This document shows positions 56,898 through 64,000 of a stretch of 64,000 nucleotides of DNA, piece after piece. Origin of the DNA: Sphaerisporangium sp040685555 (GTDB lineage Bacteria > Actinomycetota > Actinomycetes > Streptosporangiales > Streptosporangiaceae); NCBI RefSeq assembly GCF_040685555.1, contig NZ_JBFBIK010000019.1, forward strand, positions 1 to 64,000, read 5' to 3'. Positions within the stretch are counted from its first letter, which is position 1, and every line of letters begins with the position of its first letter. Both the position numbers and the translations under genes were made by a program. Under the pieces are notes generated by a model. It was given only the letters and a program-made list of their open reading frames with translations. It was not told the DNA's origin and made no database searches.

Positions 56898-59336
56898 CTA
56901 CCTGATGACGGGGCCGTCGCTCTGGTCGCCCGAGGGGTCGGGCGTCGGCTCCTCGCTCGGCTTCTTGGTGGGCTCCCGGGTCGGTTCCCCGGTCGGGTCC
57001 TTGGTGGGTTCCCTGGTCGGCTGCTTGGTGGGCTGCTTGGTCGGCTGCTTGGTCGGCTCGGGCTCGGCGCAGGCGTCGCCCTTGCGTGCCGACCTCGCGG
57101 AGTCGCTCGCCGTGCCGAGCGCGGAGCTGACGTTCACCGTGACCCGCCTGGCGTCGCTGTAGCCGCACGCCGGAGTCGCGAACCGCACCGTGTAGACCCG
57201 GTCGTACGCGGTGTCCCCCGACAGCGTGGCCTGCCGGGCGGCCGTGCGGGTCACGGTGCGCTCGCCCACGGTGAGCGTCTGCTCGAAGGCGGCCGAGAGC
57301 TTGACCGCGTCCGCCGTCGCGTTCTTCACCCGGACCGTGAGCGTGCTCCCGTTCCAGGAAGTGATCGAGACCGTCGGCGGCGCGCACTTGGGCCCGGTGA
57401 CCCGGACCTCCTTGAACTGCGTCCCGTTGGCCGCGGCGGGCTGCGTGGTCACCCTCGCCCCGAAGTAGGCGGTGGTGCCGCACGGGACGTCGCCGAGGGC
57501 GCCGCGCAGGGAGAGCTTGTACGAGGTGTCGCCCGTGAGGGTGCGGCTCGCGCGGTCCACCACCTTGGCGGAACCCTCGCCCTCCCGGCGGGTGAACTCC
57601 GCCGCCAGGCGCACCGGCCCCGGCCCGCCGGCCCGTACGCCGACGTCGGCGGTGCGGCCGTTCCATTCGAGCGACACGCCGCCGACCGAGGGCGGCGGGC
57701 ACGGGTCGCCCTTCACCGTGACGACCTTGCTCTCGCCGGCTCCGTCCGCCGCCTTGGGCGTGGTCGACACGGTGGCCTGCCGGTAGACGGTCTGGCCGCA
57801 GGCGGGCGGGGTGAACCCTCCGTCGACGGGCCGCGTGTAGGAGGTGGAGCCGGTGAGCACCAGGGTCTTCGGGGCGCCGGCGGTGAGGTTGGAGGGGGAC
57901 GATCCCTGGGCGAACCGCACGGTGAGGGTGACGTTCTGCGGGGTCGAGGTCCGCACCCGCACCGTGGCCGTCCGCCCGTCGAATGCGACGACCGTCAGAT
58001 CGCTCACCGAGAGCGGGGTGGGCGTCGGTGTCGGTGTCGGCGTGGGGGTCGGCGTGGGGGTGGGTGTCGGGGTGGGGGTGGGCGCCCGTGTGGGTGTGGC
58101 TGTGGGCGTCTGATCGGAGCCGGGCGCGGAGCTCGCCGAGGGGCTGCTCCGCGCGGTGGCCGGTGGCACGGGAACCAGCTGCGACGACTCCGGCGTCTCG
58201 GAGACCGACGGATCAGGGGCGGTCGTCACCGGCTTCTTCGACAGCGGCTTGGTGGGCTCGTCCGTGGGCGCCACGACGCCCGCCTGGACCGTCGGCTTGG
58301 GAGAGGTCGTCAGGGCGACGTCGCGCACGTTGTGGCGGTTGGCGGCGAGCACCGCGATCACCACGCCGGCCACCACGATGCCGCTCCCGATCAGCACGCG
58401 GGAGCTCTGGCGCAGCGGGCTGCGCAGCACGGTCTGCGCCAGGCTGGTGCTCGCCTGCGGCGCCGGCTCCGCCAGGGGGAAGAACAGCGCGAGAAGGGCG
58501 GCCAGCTCGGCCAGGTGGCGGCGGCCGCGGTCCTCCCACTCGGGCCCGTAGGCGGCGATCGCCGCCCGCTCCAGCTCGCCGACGAACGCCCTCGCCGTCG
58601 CGGGACGGTCGGCGGGGTTCTTGGCGAGGCCGCGGGTCACCAGCGAGCGCACCGAGGCGGGCACGGCGTCCGCGGGGATCGGCGCCGTCTGGTGCTGGTG
58701 CCTGAGGGCCGCCGCGTGGTCCGCGCGGTACGGCTTGCGCCCGGTCAGGCACTCGAAGAAGACGCAGGTCGCGGCGTAGACGTCGGTCTCGGGACCGGCG
58801 GGGGCGCCGTTCCACTGCTCGGGCGCCATGTAGGGCGGGGTGCCCGAGGGCATGCCGGGCTGGCCCGTGGGGGTCGCGATGCCGAAGTCCGCGAGCTTGC
58901 TCAACCCGTCGGCCTGGACGAGGACGTTCTCGGGCTTGTAGTCGCGGTGGACGATGCCGCCCGCGTGCGCGGCCGACAGGCCGAGGAGCGAGCCCTTCAG
59001 CACGACCAGCGCGGCCTCGGGGCTGGTGGTGCCGTTCTCGTGCAGGATCTTGCGCAGCGAGACGCCGTCGACGAGCTCCATGACAATGGCCGCGCCGAGT
59101 GGGCTCTCGACGTACTCGTAGAAGCGCACGACGTGCGGGTCGCCGATCTCGACCATCGTGCGGGCCTCTTCGCGGAACGCGGCGAGGAAGTGGGGGTCGG
59201 CCCTGAGATCGTCACTGAGGTACTTGATCGCCACGTGGGCGCCGGTGCCGCTGTAGGTCGCGAGGACGACCCGCCCGCTCCCTCCGGAGCCGAGCGCACG
59301 TTCTTCCCGGTATCCCGGAACGGACCAGGCGTTCAT
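56898..59336 (-). CDS. Receptor-type Ser/Thr protein kinase with three extracellular repeats
   Basis: Transmembrane kinase of 812 residues. Kinase domain 1-265: glycine loop GSGGSGR (16-22), Lys38, HRD 130-132, DFG 150-152, APEQW 171-175, all intact. One membrane helix at about 314-332, a Ser/Pro region, a Thr-Pro repeat stalk (about 409-441), then three tandem domains of about 105 residues (442-548, 549-653, 654-758), each with a Cys pair 32-33 residues apart (513/546, 619/651, 724/756) and an LTG(S/D)TSY-like motif. The tail (759-812) is a repeated Pro-Thr-Lys/Glu sequence. The extracellular part matches neither PASTA nor other named sensor domains I know. AGGGG precedes the ATG. Confidence 0.9.
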   Translation of the reverse strand: MNAWSVPGYREERALGSGGSGRVVLATYSGTGAHVAIKYLSDDLRADPHFLAAFREEARTMVEIGDPHVVRFYEYVESPLGAAIVMELVDGVSLRKILHENGTTSPEAALVVLKGSLLGLSAAHAGGIVHRDYKPENVLVQADGLSKLADFGIATPTGQPGMPSGTPPYMAPEQWNGAPAGPETDVYAATCVFFECLTGRKPYRADHAAALRHQHQTAPIPADAVPASVRSLVTRGLAKNPADRPATARAFVGELERAAIAAYGPEWEDRGRRHLAELAALLALFFPLAEPAPQASTSLAQTVLRSPLRQSSRVLIGSGIVVAGVVIAVLAANRHNVRDVALTTSPKPTVQAGVVAPTDEPTKPLSKKPVTTAPDPSVSETPESSQLVPVPPATARSSPSASSAPGSDQTPTATPTRAPTPTPTPTPTPTPTPTPTPTPTPLSVSDLTVVAFDGRTATVRVRTSTPQNVTLTVRFAQGSSPSNLTAGAPKTLVLTGSTSYTRPVDGGFTPPACGQTVYRQATVSTTPKAADGAGESKVVTVKGDPCPPPSVGGVSLEWNGRTADVGVRAGGPGPVRLAAEFTRREGEGSAKVVDRASRTLTGDTSYKLSLRGALGDVPCGTTAYFGARVTTQPAAANGTQFKEVRVTGPKCAPPTVSITSWNGSTLTVRVKNATADAVKLSAAFEQTLTVGERTVTRTAARQATLSGDTAYDRVYTVRFATPACGYSDARRVTVNVSSALGTASDSARSARKGDACAEPEPTKQPTKQPTKQPTREPTKDPTGEPTREPTKKPSEEPTPDPSGDQSDGPVIR
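56937..57062. repeat. Degenerate tandem repeat encoding the kinase C-terminal tail
   Basis: A 12-base unit (variants of GGTCGGCTGCTT) is repeated about ten times and encodes PTKQ/PTRE/PTKD units, a flexible and possibly wall-spanning tail. Confidence 0.7.
58014..58100. repeat. Hexanucleotide repeat encoding a Thr-Pro stalk
   Basis: GTGGGGGTC-type units, alternating (GGTGTC/GGCGTG/GGGGTG), encode about 15 Thr-Pro dipeptides between the membrane helix and the extracellular domains. Slippage could change stalk length in frame. Confidence 0.75.
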
Positions 59337-59498
59337 CGTTTTCCCCTCGGAGGTGATGATGCTCCCGTATCCCTAGACGAAGGTCTCACCCGATACGCCG
59401 ATTGTCACGGGGTTGGTAGATCATCAGTGTGACGATTCGATTACGGAAGGTATGCCGATTCAGCATATGTCAAGGTGTTAGCCTATATTTCGCCAACC

Positions 59499-59512
59499 CA
59501 AGCAAATGCTCG
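59499..59512. promoter_or_regulatory. Putative operator (recurrent motif)
   Basis: CAAGCAAATGCTCG, one mismatch from the symmetric consensus. It lies 133 bases upstream of the second copy, suggesting cooperative or looped binding at the SDR gene. Confidence 0.6.
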
Positions 59513-59631
59513 GTCAAGAGAGAGTCGCGTGCCGGTGGTCCACCGCACCGCCGCCTTGCGGGCCGATCGCGCGGGATCGCACACGGGCGACAGCCCGTTC
59601 ATCACCCTGGGCCCCGCCGTTCCCAGCTGGC

Positions 59632-59656
59632 CAAGCAAGTGCTAGGTAGATAGACT
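59632..59656 (+). promoter_or_regulatory. Putative operator and -10 box of the SDR gene
   Basis: CAAGCAAGTGCTAG (59632-59645), one mismatch from consensus, sits in the spacer region just before TAGACT (59651-59656). The GTG start of the SDR follows after 7 bases, so the mRNA is probably leaderless and the operator covers the promoter. Confidence 0.65.
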
Positions 59657-59663
59657 TCGCCGG

Positions 59664-60413
59664 GTGATGGAGGGCATGAGCCTGGACGGGCGCACCGCCG
59701 TGGTGACGGGGGGAGCGGGCGCCATCGGATCGGTCATCTGCGCCGACCTGGCCTCCCTCGGCGCTCGGGTGGTGGTCGCCGACCTGGACGAGGCCGGCGC
59801 GCGGAAGGTCGCCTCAGAACTGCCCCGCCCTGTGGACGCGGCCGCCATGAGGGTCGACCTGTCCGACCCCGAGTCCATCCGGGAGTTCTGCGAGGATGTG
59901 GGCCCGGTGGACATCGTCGTGCACAACGCCGGGGTGTCCATCGTGGAGCCGTTCGTGACCAGCGATCCGGCCGGGTGGGACCTGATGTGGGCGGTGAACC
60001 TGCGGGCGCCCATGCTGCTCACGCGGCTGCTGCTCCCCGGGATGCTCTCCCGCTCGTGGGGAAGGCTGATCTTCATCTCCTCCGACGGCGCGCGGGCCGG
60101 GTCGGGCGGCGAGGGGGCCTACGCCGCCACCAAGGCCGGGCTGTTCGGGCTGGCGAAGACCCTGGCCAGGGAGGCGGCGCGCGGCGCGGTGACGAGCAAC
60201 GTCGTCTGCCCGGGGCCCACCGACACCCCGATGCTCCGCAGGGTGGAGGCCGAGAAGCCCGGCCTGGTCGACAAGATCGCGAGGGGCATACCGCTGCGGC
60301 GCCTCGGAGTGCCCGCCGACGTCGCGGGGCTGGTCGCGTACCTGTGCACCGAGCGGGCCGCCTACATCACCGGCCAGACCCTGTCGGTCAGCGGCGGAAT
60401 CACGATGCAGTGA
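59664..60413 (+). CDS. Short-chain dehydrogenase/reductase
   Basis: SDR of about 249 residues: VVTGGAGAIGSVI for NAD(P), HNAGVS, catalytic Ser in FISSDGARAG, Tyr-x-x-x-Lys in GAYAATKAGLFGLAK and C-terminal QTLSVSGGI. Resembles 3-oxoacyl reductases and cyclohexanol/steroid dehydrogenases. Starts at GTG 59664, ATG 59667 or ATG 59676; the TAGACT box 7 bases before the GTG favours a leaderless start at one of the first two. Two recurrent operators lie upstream. Likely oxidises or reduces an intermediate of the same pathway. Confidence 0.87.
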   Translation: MMEGMSLDGRTAVVTGGAGAIGSVICADLASLGARVVVADLDEAGARKVASELPRPVDAAAMRVDLSDPESIREFCEDVGPVDIVVHNAGVSIVEPFVTSDPAGWDLMWAVNLRAPMLLTRLLLPGMLSRSWGRLIFISSDGARAGSGGEGAYAATKAGLFGLAKTLAREAARGAVTSNVVCPGPTDTPMLRRVEAEKPGLVDKIARGIPLRRLGVPADVAGLVAYLCTERAAYITGQTLSVSGGITMQ

Positions 60414-60430
60414 ACGCGCAGGCCCTCCTG

Positions 60431-61645
60431 TCAGGGGAGGGAGTCGTAGACGGCCTCGGCCAGGTGGTAGGCGCGGAGGCTGCCGGAGACGCTGTTCGAC
60501 ATCTTGTTCATGGTGTAGCCCATCGCGAGCCCATGGCGTACGTCCCCGAGCCCGAGGAACCCGCCGAGCCCGGTGTGGCCGAACGCCGTCTCGGCGCCCT
60601 TCGCCGGAGTGAGGAAGGTCAGCGCGGGACGCATGTAACCGAGGCCGAAGGCGCTGTCGATGAACATCACCCGGTCCGGGCCGCCGACCCGCTGCCGCAT
60701 GGCGTCGTCCAGCGTCTCCGGCTTGATGATGTCGCCCGCGACCAGGTCGCGGTAGAACCCGGCCAGCCCGCGCGCCGTGGTGACGAGGCCCATCGCCGGC
60801 CAGCCCGCCCGCAGGATCACCGGGTGGTTGGCGCCGCCCTTCAGCCTGCCGGGGCTCGGGTTGCCCATGGCGCGGTTCATCAGGCTGTCCTTGTCGAGCG
60901 AGGCCTTCGCGATCTCGTACAGCGGGTCGCCGGGCCCCTGACCGGGCAGCTCGGCCACGGTGCCCGCGGCCGTTGTGCCCTGGGCCGCCCCGTCGCCGGT
61001 GGTGGTGCGCGTGCCGGCGGACAGGCGGGCGGCGCGGGCGGCCACGTCGTCGGGGGCTCCGAGCCACATGTCGAGCCCGCGCGGCCCGGCGATCTCGTCG
61101 GCGACGAACCGGCCCACGCTCTTTCCCGAGACGCGGCGGATCACCTCGCCGACCAGGAACCCGTAGGTGAGGGCGTGGTAGCCGTGCGCGGTGCCCGGCT
61201 CCCAGATCGGGGCCTGGCCCGCCAGCCGGGCGGCGATCGCGGCCTGGTCCTCGTACTCCTCGACCGGCACCTCCTGCTCGATCACCGGCAGCCCGGACTG
61301 GTGGGTGAGCAGGTGTTCGACCGTGACCTTCTCCTTGCCGTTCGCGGCGAACTCGGGCCACACCTCCGCGACCGGTGCCCCTACGTCGACCAGCCCGCGC
61401 TCGGCGAGGATGTGGAGCGCGGTGGCCGTGACCGCCTTGCTGCACGAGTAGGCCAGCGCGGGGGTGTCGCGCTCCCACGGCCGTCCGGTGTGCCGGTCGG
61501 CCACGCCGTCCCACAGGTCGACGACGGGCTCGCCGTCGAGGTAGACGGCGAAGGCCGCGCCCAGCTCCTCGCCCTCGGCGAAGTGGCCGTCGAAGACCGC
61601 GCGCACCCGGGCGAACCGGGGGTCGCAGTCGCCGTGAGCGGTCAT
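60431..61645 (-). CDS. Beta-lactamase-fold serine hydrolase (class C/EstB-like)
   Basis: A 404-residue serine hydrolase with the penicillin-binding/class C fold: SxxK in AYSCSKAVT, a tyrosine motif in the HGYHALTYG region and a late HTGLGGFLG. No signal peptide, so an intracellular esterase or lactonase is more likely than a beta-lactamase. The start MTAHGDCDPR has GGAGG 8 bases upstream. It is convergent with the SDR gene and divergent from the cyclase-family gene, with the recurrent operator between. Relatives in steroid and alicyclic catabolism clusters hydrolyse esters or lactones. Confidence 0.85.
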   Translation of the reverse strand: MTAHGDCDPRFARVRAVFDGHFAEGEELGAAFAVYLDGEPVVDLWDGVADRHTGRPWERDTPALAYSCSKAVTATALHILAERGLVDVGAPVAEVWPEFAANGKEKVTVEHLLTHQSGLPVIEQEVPVEEYEDQAAIAARLAGQAPIWEPGTAHGYHALTYGFLVGEVIRRVSGKSVGRFVADEIAGPRGLDMWLGAPDDVAARAARLSAGTRTTTGDGAAQGTTAAGTVAELPGQGPGDPLYEIAKASLDKDSLMNRAMGNPSPGRLKGGANHPVILRAGWPAMGLVTTARGLAGFYRDLVAGDIIKPETLDDAMRQRVGGPDRVMFIDSAFGLGYMRPALTFLTPAKGAETAFGHTGLGGFLGLGDVRHGLAMGYTMNKMSNSVSGSLRAYHLAEAVYDSLP

Positions 61646-61665
61646 TCCGGACCTCCGTTTGAAAG

Positions 61666-61679
61666 GAAGCGCTTGCTTG
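61666..61679. promoter_or_regulatory. Putative operator between serine hydrolase and cyclase genes
   Basis: GAAGCGCTTGCTTG, the recurrent motif in minus-strand orientation with two mismatches, followed by GTTA in the same flank as other copies. It overlaps the ribosome-binding site and TTG start of the cyclase gene and lies 21 bases before the hydrolase start, so one site could repress both. Confidence 0.6.
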
Positions 61680-62606
61680 GTTACCGAGCCTAACAACTGG
61701 GGGCGTTTCGGCCCAGACGATCAGCGGGGAACCCTCAACCTGCTGACCCCCGCCGCCGTGCTGGAAGCGCTCGCCACCGCGGCCACCGGCCAGGTGATCA
61801 GCCTGTCGATGCCCATCAGGGGCGCCACCTCGTCGCCCGCGCCGGCGACCGTGCCCCATCTCAGGGGACGGCCGCTGCCACAGCATTTCATGTCGGTGGA
61901 CGGCGGCGACTACGCGGCCGGGGCCAGGGCGATCGGCGCCGGTCTGCGGATGGCCGACGACGCGCTGATCGTCACCCACCACGGCACCACGACGCACATG
62001 GACGCGCTGTGCCACATGTGGTCGGGCGAGGCGCTCTACAACGGGCATCCAGCCGCGCGGGTCAGGTCGTACGGCGCCTCACGCTGCGGCATCGAGACGG
62101 TGGGGGGCGTGGTCGCGCGCGGGGTACTGTTCGACGTGCCCCGCCACCTGGGCCTGGAGCACCTGCCCGTCGACTTCCGCGTGCCGGGCGACCTGCTGGA
62201 GGAGATGGCCCCCGATGTACGGCCCGGCGACGTCGCCGTCCTGCGCACCGGGTGGCCGCTGGTGTGGGAGAGGTCGAGCGAGGAGTACTGGTCGGGGCAG
62301 CCGGGCCTGTCCGGGGACGGCGGGCGGTGGCTCGCGTCCCGCGACGTCGCGCTGGTGGCCTCGGACAACGCCGCGATCGGCGGCCTCAACGCCCGCCAGC
62401 TCGCCGACGAGGGGCTGGACGACGACCTTCACATGATCTTCCTATGGCGGCACGGCATCCACCTCGCCGAGATGCTCTGGCTCGAAGACCTGGCGGACGC
62501 CCTCGCGGGGCATGCCGGTACCAGGCGGGACTTCGTGTTCATCGCGGCCCCGCTGAAGATCGAGGGAGGCACGGGCAGCCCCATCAACCCGCTCGCGATC
62601 CTCTGA
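61677..62606 (+). CDS. Cyclase-family hydrolase (kynurenine-formamidase-like)
   Basis: A 309-residue member of the cyclase/KynB-like family of metal-dependent hydrolases. It begins VTEPNNWGRFGPDDQRGTLN, a conserved N-terminus, and has the metal motif HHGTTTHMDALCHMW and late ALVASDNAAIGG. The start is TTG 61677 with AAAGGAAG 7 bases upstream; no ATG or GTG fits the conserved N-terminus. Family members open amide or cyclic bonds, and several lie in aromatic or alicyclic catabolic clusters. The stop is 4 bases from the convergent ligase gene. Confidence 0.85.
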   Translation: MVTEPNNWGRFGPDDQRGTLNLLTPAAVLEALATAATGQVISLSMPIRGATSSPAPATVPHLRGRPLPQHFMSVDGGDYAAGARAIGAGLRMADDALIVTHHGTTTHMDALCHMWSGEALYNGHPAARVRSYGASRCGIETVGGVVARGVLFDVPRHLGLEHLPVDFRVPGDLLEEMAPDVRPGDVAVLRTGWPLVWERSSEEYWSGQPGLSGDGGRWLASRDVALVASDNAAIGGLNARQLADEGLDDDLHMIFLWRHGIHLAEMLWLEDLADALAGHAGTRRDFVFIAAPLKIEGGTGSPINPLAIL

Positions 62607-62609
62607 GCC

Positions 62610-64000
62610 CTAGCCGCCGGGGTAGGCGCCGCCGCCGTAGCTCGCGTCGAGGGCGTCGTAGTCGGGGGTGAAGCCCTTCTTGGGGATGGACTCGGCGAAC
62701 TCGACCGCGCTGGGTTTCTTGTACGAGGCGAGCAGGCCGCGCACGTGCCCGACGAGGGTCTCAGCGTCCGCTCGCGCGTCCGGCCTGAGCACGACGACGG
62801 CCTTCACCGCCTGCGTCCACCGGTCGTCGGGGACGCCGATCACGGCCGCGTCGGCGACCGCCGGGTGGGACTTGAGCGCCCGCTCCACCTCGGCCGGGTA
62901 GATGTTCTCGTTGCCCGACTTGATCATGCGGAGCCTCGGGCCGATGAAGGTCAGCGTGCCGTCGGGCTCCCTGCGGCCGAGGTCGCCGGTGTGATGCCAG
63001 CCGCCCCTGAACTTCCTCTCGTTCAGCTCGGGCCGGTTGAAGTACCCGGAGAAGATCGACTTGCCGCGTGCGCAGATCTCCCCGACCTCGCCCGGCGGGA
63101 CCTCCTCGCCGGACTCGCCGAGCAGCCGCACCTGGACCAGCGGTGAGGGACGGCCGGCGAACCCGGCGGCTCCGGGGGCGAGGCCGAGGAACGTCAGCAT
63201 CCCGCCGACCTCGGTCTGGCCGTACCCGCCCATCTTCGACCGGCACCACGGGGTGTCGGACACCGTGATCATGCCGTCCCACTCCGGCGAATGGGAGACG
63301 AAGGAGAGGGACCTCAGGTCGTACTTGCCCCCGGCGTTGGCCGCGACGACGGCGTCGATCATCTGGCCGAACAGGAACGCCTGGGTACACGCCTCGGCGT
63401 CGATGAGCCGGCACACCTCCTCGGCGTCGAAGGCGGGGGTGAAGACGTTCGTGCCGCCGGCGAGCAGGGTGGCCAGGCAGAACATCATCGTGCCCACGTG
63501 GAACAGTGGCCCGCTGTTGAGGAAGGTGAAGCCGGGTTCCATCTGCCGCACGTGCAGCAGGGACGCCGCGTGCGCCACGAGCGCGGCATGGCTGAGCAGG
63601 GCCGCGTTCGGCCGCCCGTCGAATGCGGCGGTGTACAGCGCGAGGACCGGTGCCGTGTCGCCGGACGCGCCTTCCCCGGCATCGCCGGGGGCTCCGCTCG
63701 CCAGGAACCGTTCGTACTCCTCCCCGGAGAGCAGCCACCTCGCCGCGCCGGACCGTACGGACTCGGCCGCCTCGGAGTGCTCCCACACCACGACCTTCGG
63801 GGTGAGGTCCTCAAGTACGAAGGCCAGCTCGTCGGGCGACTGCCGCCAGTTGGCCGGGCAGAAGACCGCCCCGAGCCGGGCCGCCGCGAGCAGAAGTTCC
63901 AGGACGCGAAAGGAGTTCCGGCCGAGCCACAGCACCCGGTCTCCCGCGCCCACCCCCTCGGCGGCGAGCGCGCCGGCCAGCCGTTCCACGCGCTCTTCGA
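62610..64000 (-). CDS. Acyl-CoA-synthetase-like protein with altered catalytic motifs (5' end outside window)
   Basis: ANL-fold protein, at least 463 residues, whose N-terminus lies beyond the window edge (the frame is open to 64000 and reads EERVERLAGALAAEGVGAGD). The fold is clear: GYGQTEVGGMLTFLG, WHHTGDLGRREPDG, MIKSGNENIYPAEVERALKS. Two catalytic motifs are not. The P-loop normally reading TSGTTGxPKG is TAAFDGRPNAA, and the C-terminal PxxxxGKxxR with the adenylation lysine is replaced by IPKKGFTPDYDALD. It may be a ligase of divergent mechanism, or a non-catalytic CoA-handling protein. Similar altered P-loops occur in a subset of actinobacterial FadD proteins. Confidence 0.82.
   Translation of the reverse strand, partial: EERVERLAGALAAEGVGAGDRVLWLGRNSFRVLELLLAAARLGAVFCPANWRQSPDELAFVLEDLTPKVVVWEHSEAAESVRSGAARWLLSGEEYERFLASGAPGDAGEGASGDTAPVLALYTAAFDGRPNAALLSHAALVAHAASLLHVRQMEPGFTFLNSGPLFHVGTMMFCLATLLAGGTNVFTPAFDAEEVCRLIDAEACTQAFLFGQMIDAVVAANAGGKYDLRSLSFVSHSPEWDGMITVSDTPWCRSKMGGYGQTEVGGMLTFLGLAPGAAGFAGRPSPLVQVRLLGESGEEVPPGEVGEICARGKSIFSGYFNRPELNERKFRGGWHHTGDLGRREPDGTLTFIGPRLRMIKSGNENIYPAEVERALKSHPAVADAAVIGVPDDRWTQAVKAVVVLRPDARADAETLVGHVRGLLASYKKPSAVEFAESIPKKGFTPDYDALDASYGGGAYPGG

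Larger units (their letters stand above)
59337..59663. other. Divergent intergenic region, kinase / SDR
   Basis: 327 bases without a gene. It contains two copies of the recurrent operator (59499-59512 and 59632-59645), TATATT at 59484-59489 as a possible -10 box, and TAGACT at 59651-59656 ahead of the SDR. TTGACATATG on the minus strand near 59472 may serve the kinase gene. I see no RNA gene in it. Confidence 0.5.

Noticed and set aside
58014..58100. CRISPR-like or VNTR array
   Set aside because: The repeat is coding, in frame and explained by a Thr-Pro stalk in the kinase; there are no spacers.
60431..61645. An antibiotic-resistance beta-lactamase
   Set aside because: No signal peptide, and the class C-like fold is shared with many esterases. 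The context is catabolic.
22105..61679. Assigning the recurrent motif to KstR2 (cholesterol-ring regulon)
   Set aside because: The KstR2 site pairs CAAG and CTTG with a 2-base gap, while here the gap between those tetramers is 6 bases. Half-sites look similar but spacing differs, so I leave the regulator unnamed.
51528..64000. Part of a polyketide or non-ribosomal peptide cluster, because of ligases, SDRs and a cyclase-family gene
   Set aside because: No ketosynthase, acyl carrier, adenylation-condensation or thioesterase module is present. The set fits catabolism better.

Overview
The window is dense, high-GC (roughly 70%) chromosomal DNA from an actinomycete. The evidence is strong G/C bias at third codon positions, frequent GTG and TTG starts, F420-type LLM oxidoreductases, a PknB-like kinase, an actinobacterial DUF4081-GNAT protein and many apparently leaderless genes. 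A Streptosporangiales-type genome (Nonomuraea/Streptosporangium-like) is my best guess, but the sequence does not prove the genus. No rRNA, tRNA, IS element, CRISPR array or prophage was recognised. Layout: (1) 1-8.9 kb: a gene end at the left edge, a polyamine-type binding lipoprotein, a saccharopine-dehydrogenase-family enzyme behind a palindromic operator, a small zinc-ribbon protein, then a GABA-catabolism block (gabT, divergent PucR regulator, TetR regulator, aldehyde dehydrogenase). (2) 8.9-19.1 kb: two tandem secreted serine peptidases; non-mevalonate isoprenoid genes dxr and ispG; a membrane PP2C phosphatase; a secreted tripeptidyl-aminopeptidase-like hydrolase; a DUF4081-GNAT acetyltransferase; a HipA-like kinase overlapping a DUF3037 gene. 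(3) 19.1-30.1 kb: three LLM oxidoreductases with an alpha/beta hydrolase, an alkylsulfatase-like metallo-hydrolase under a large LuxR/LAL regulator, and a TetR/MMPL exporter pair. (4) 30.2-42.2 kb: a complete branched-chain-type ABC transporter operon (livM-H-F-G and binding protein) with a consensus promoter, a truncated PaaX-like regulator, then acyl-CoA ligase, amidohydrolase, alcohol dehydrogenase, two acyl-CoA dehydrogenases and a fourth LLM oxidoreductase. (5) 42.1-51.5 kb: CHAP protein, thioesterase, a membrane esterase divergent from an MprF-like aminoacyl-lipid synthase, a long non-coding stretch, a polyprenol mannosyltransferase, a TPR regulator and an RsbW-like ATPase. (6) 51.5-64 kb: a second acyl-CoA operon (DUF35, VOC, AMP ligase, ADP-forming ligase, SDR), a receptor Ser/Thr kinase, an SDR, a beta-lactamase-fold hydrolase, a cyclase-family hydrolase and a partial, atypical acyl-CoA ligase. 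What ties the acyl-CoA and oxidoreductase genes of regions 3, 4 and 6 together is a recurring near-palindrome (half-site CAAGCR, 2-bp gap, YGCTWG) found seven times, mostly on top of core promoter elements. This suggests one TetR-type repressor, encoded outside the window, controlling a dispersed catabolic regulon. The liv transporter lies in the middle and could import the substrate. Substrate and pathway are unknown; degradation of an aromatic or alicyclic acid side chain is the best inference.
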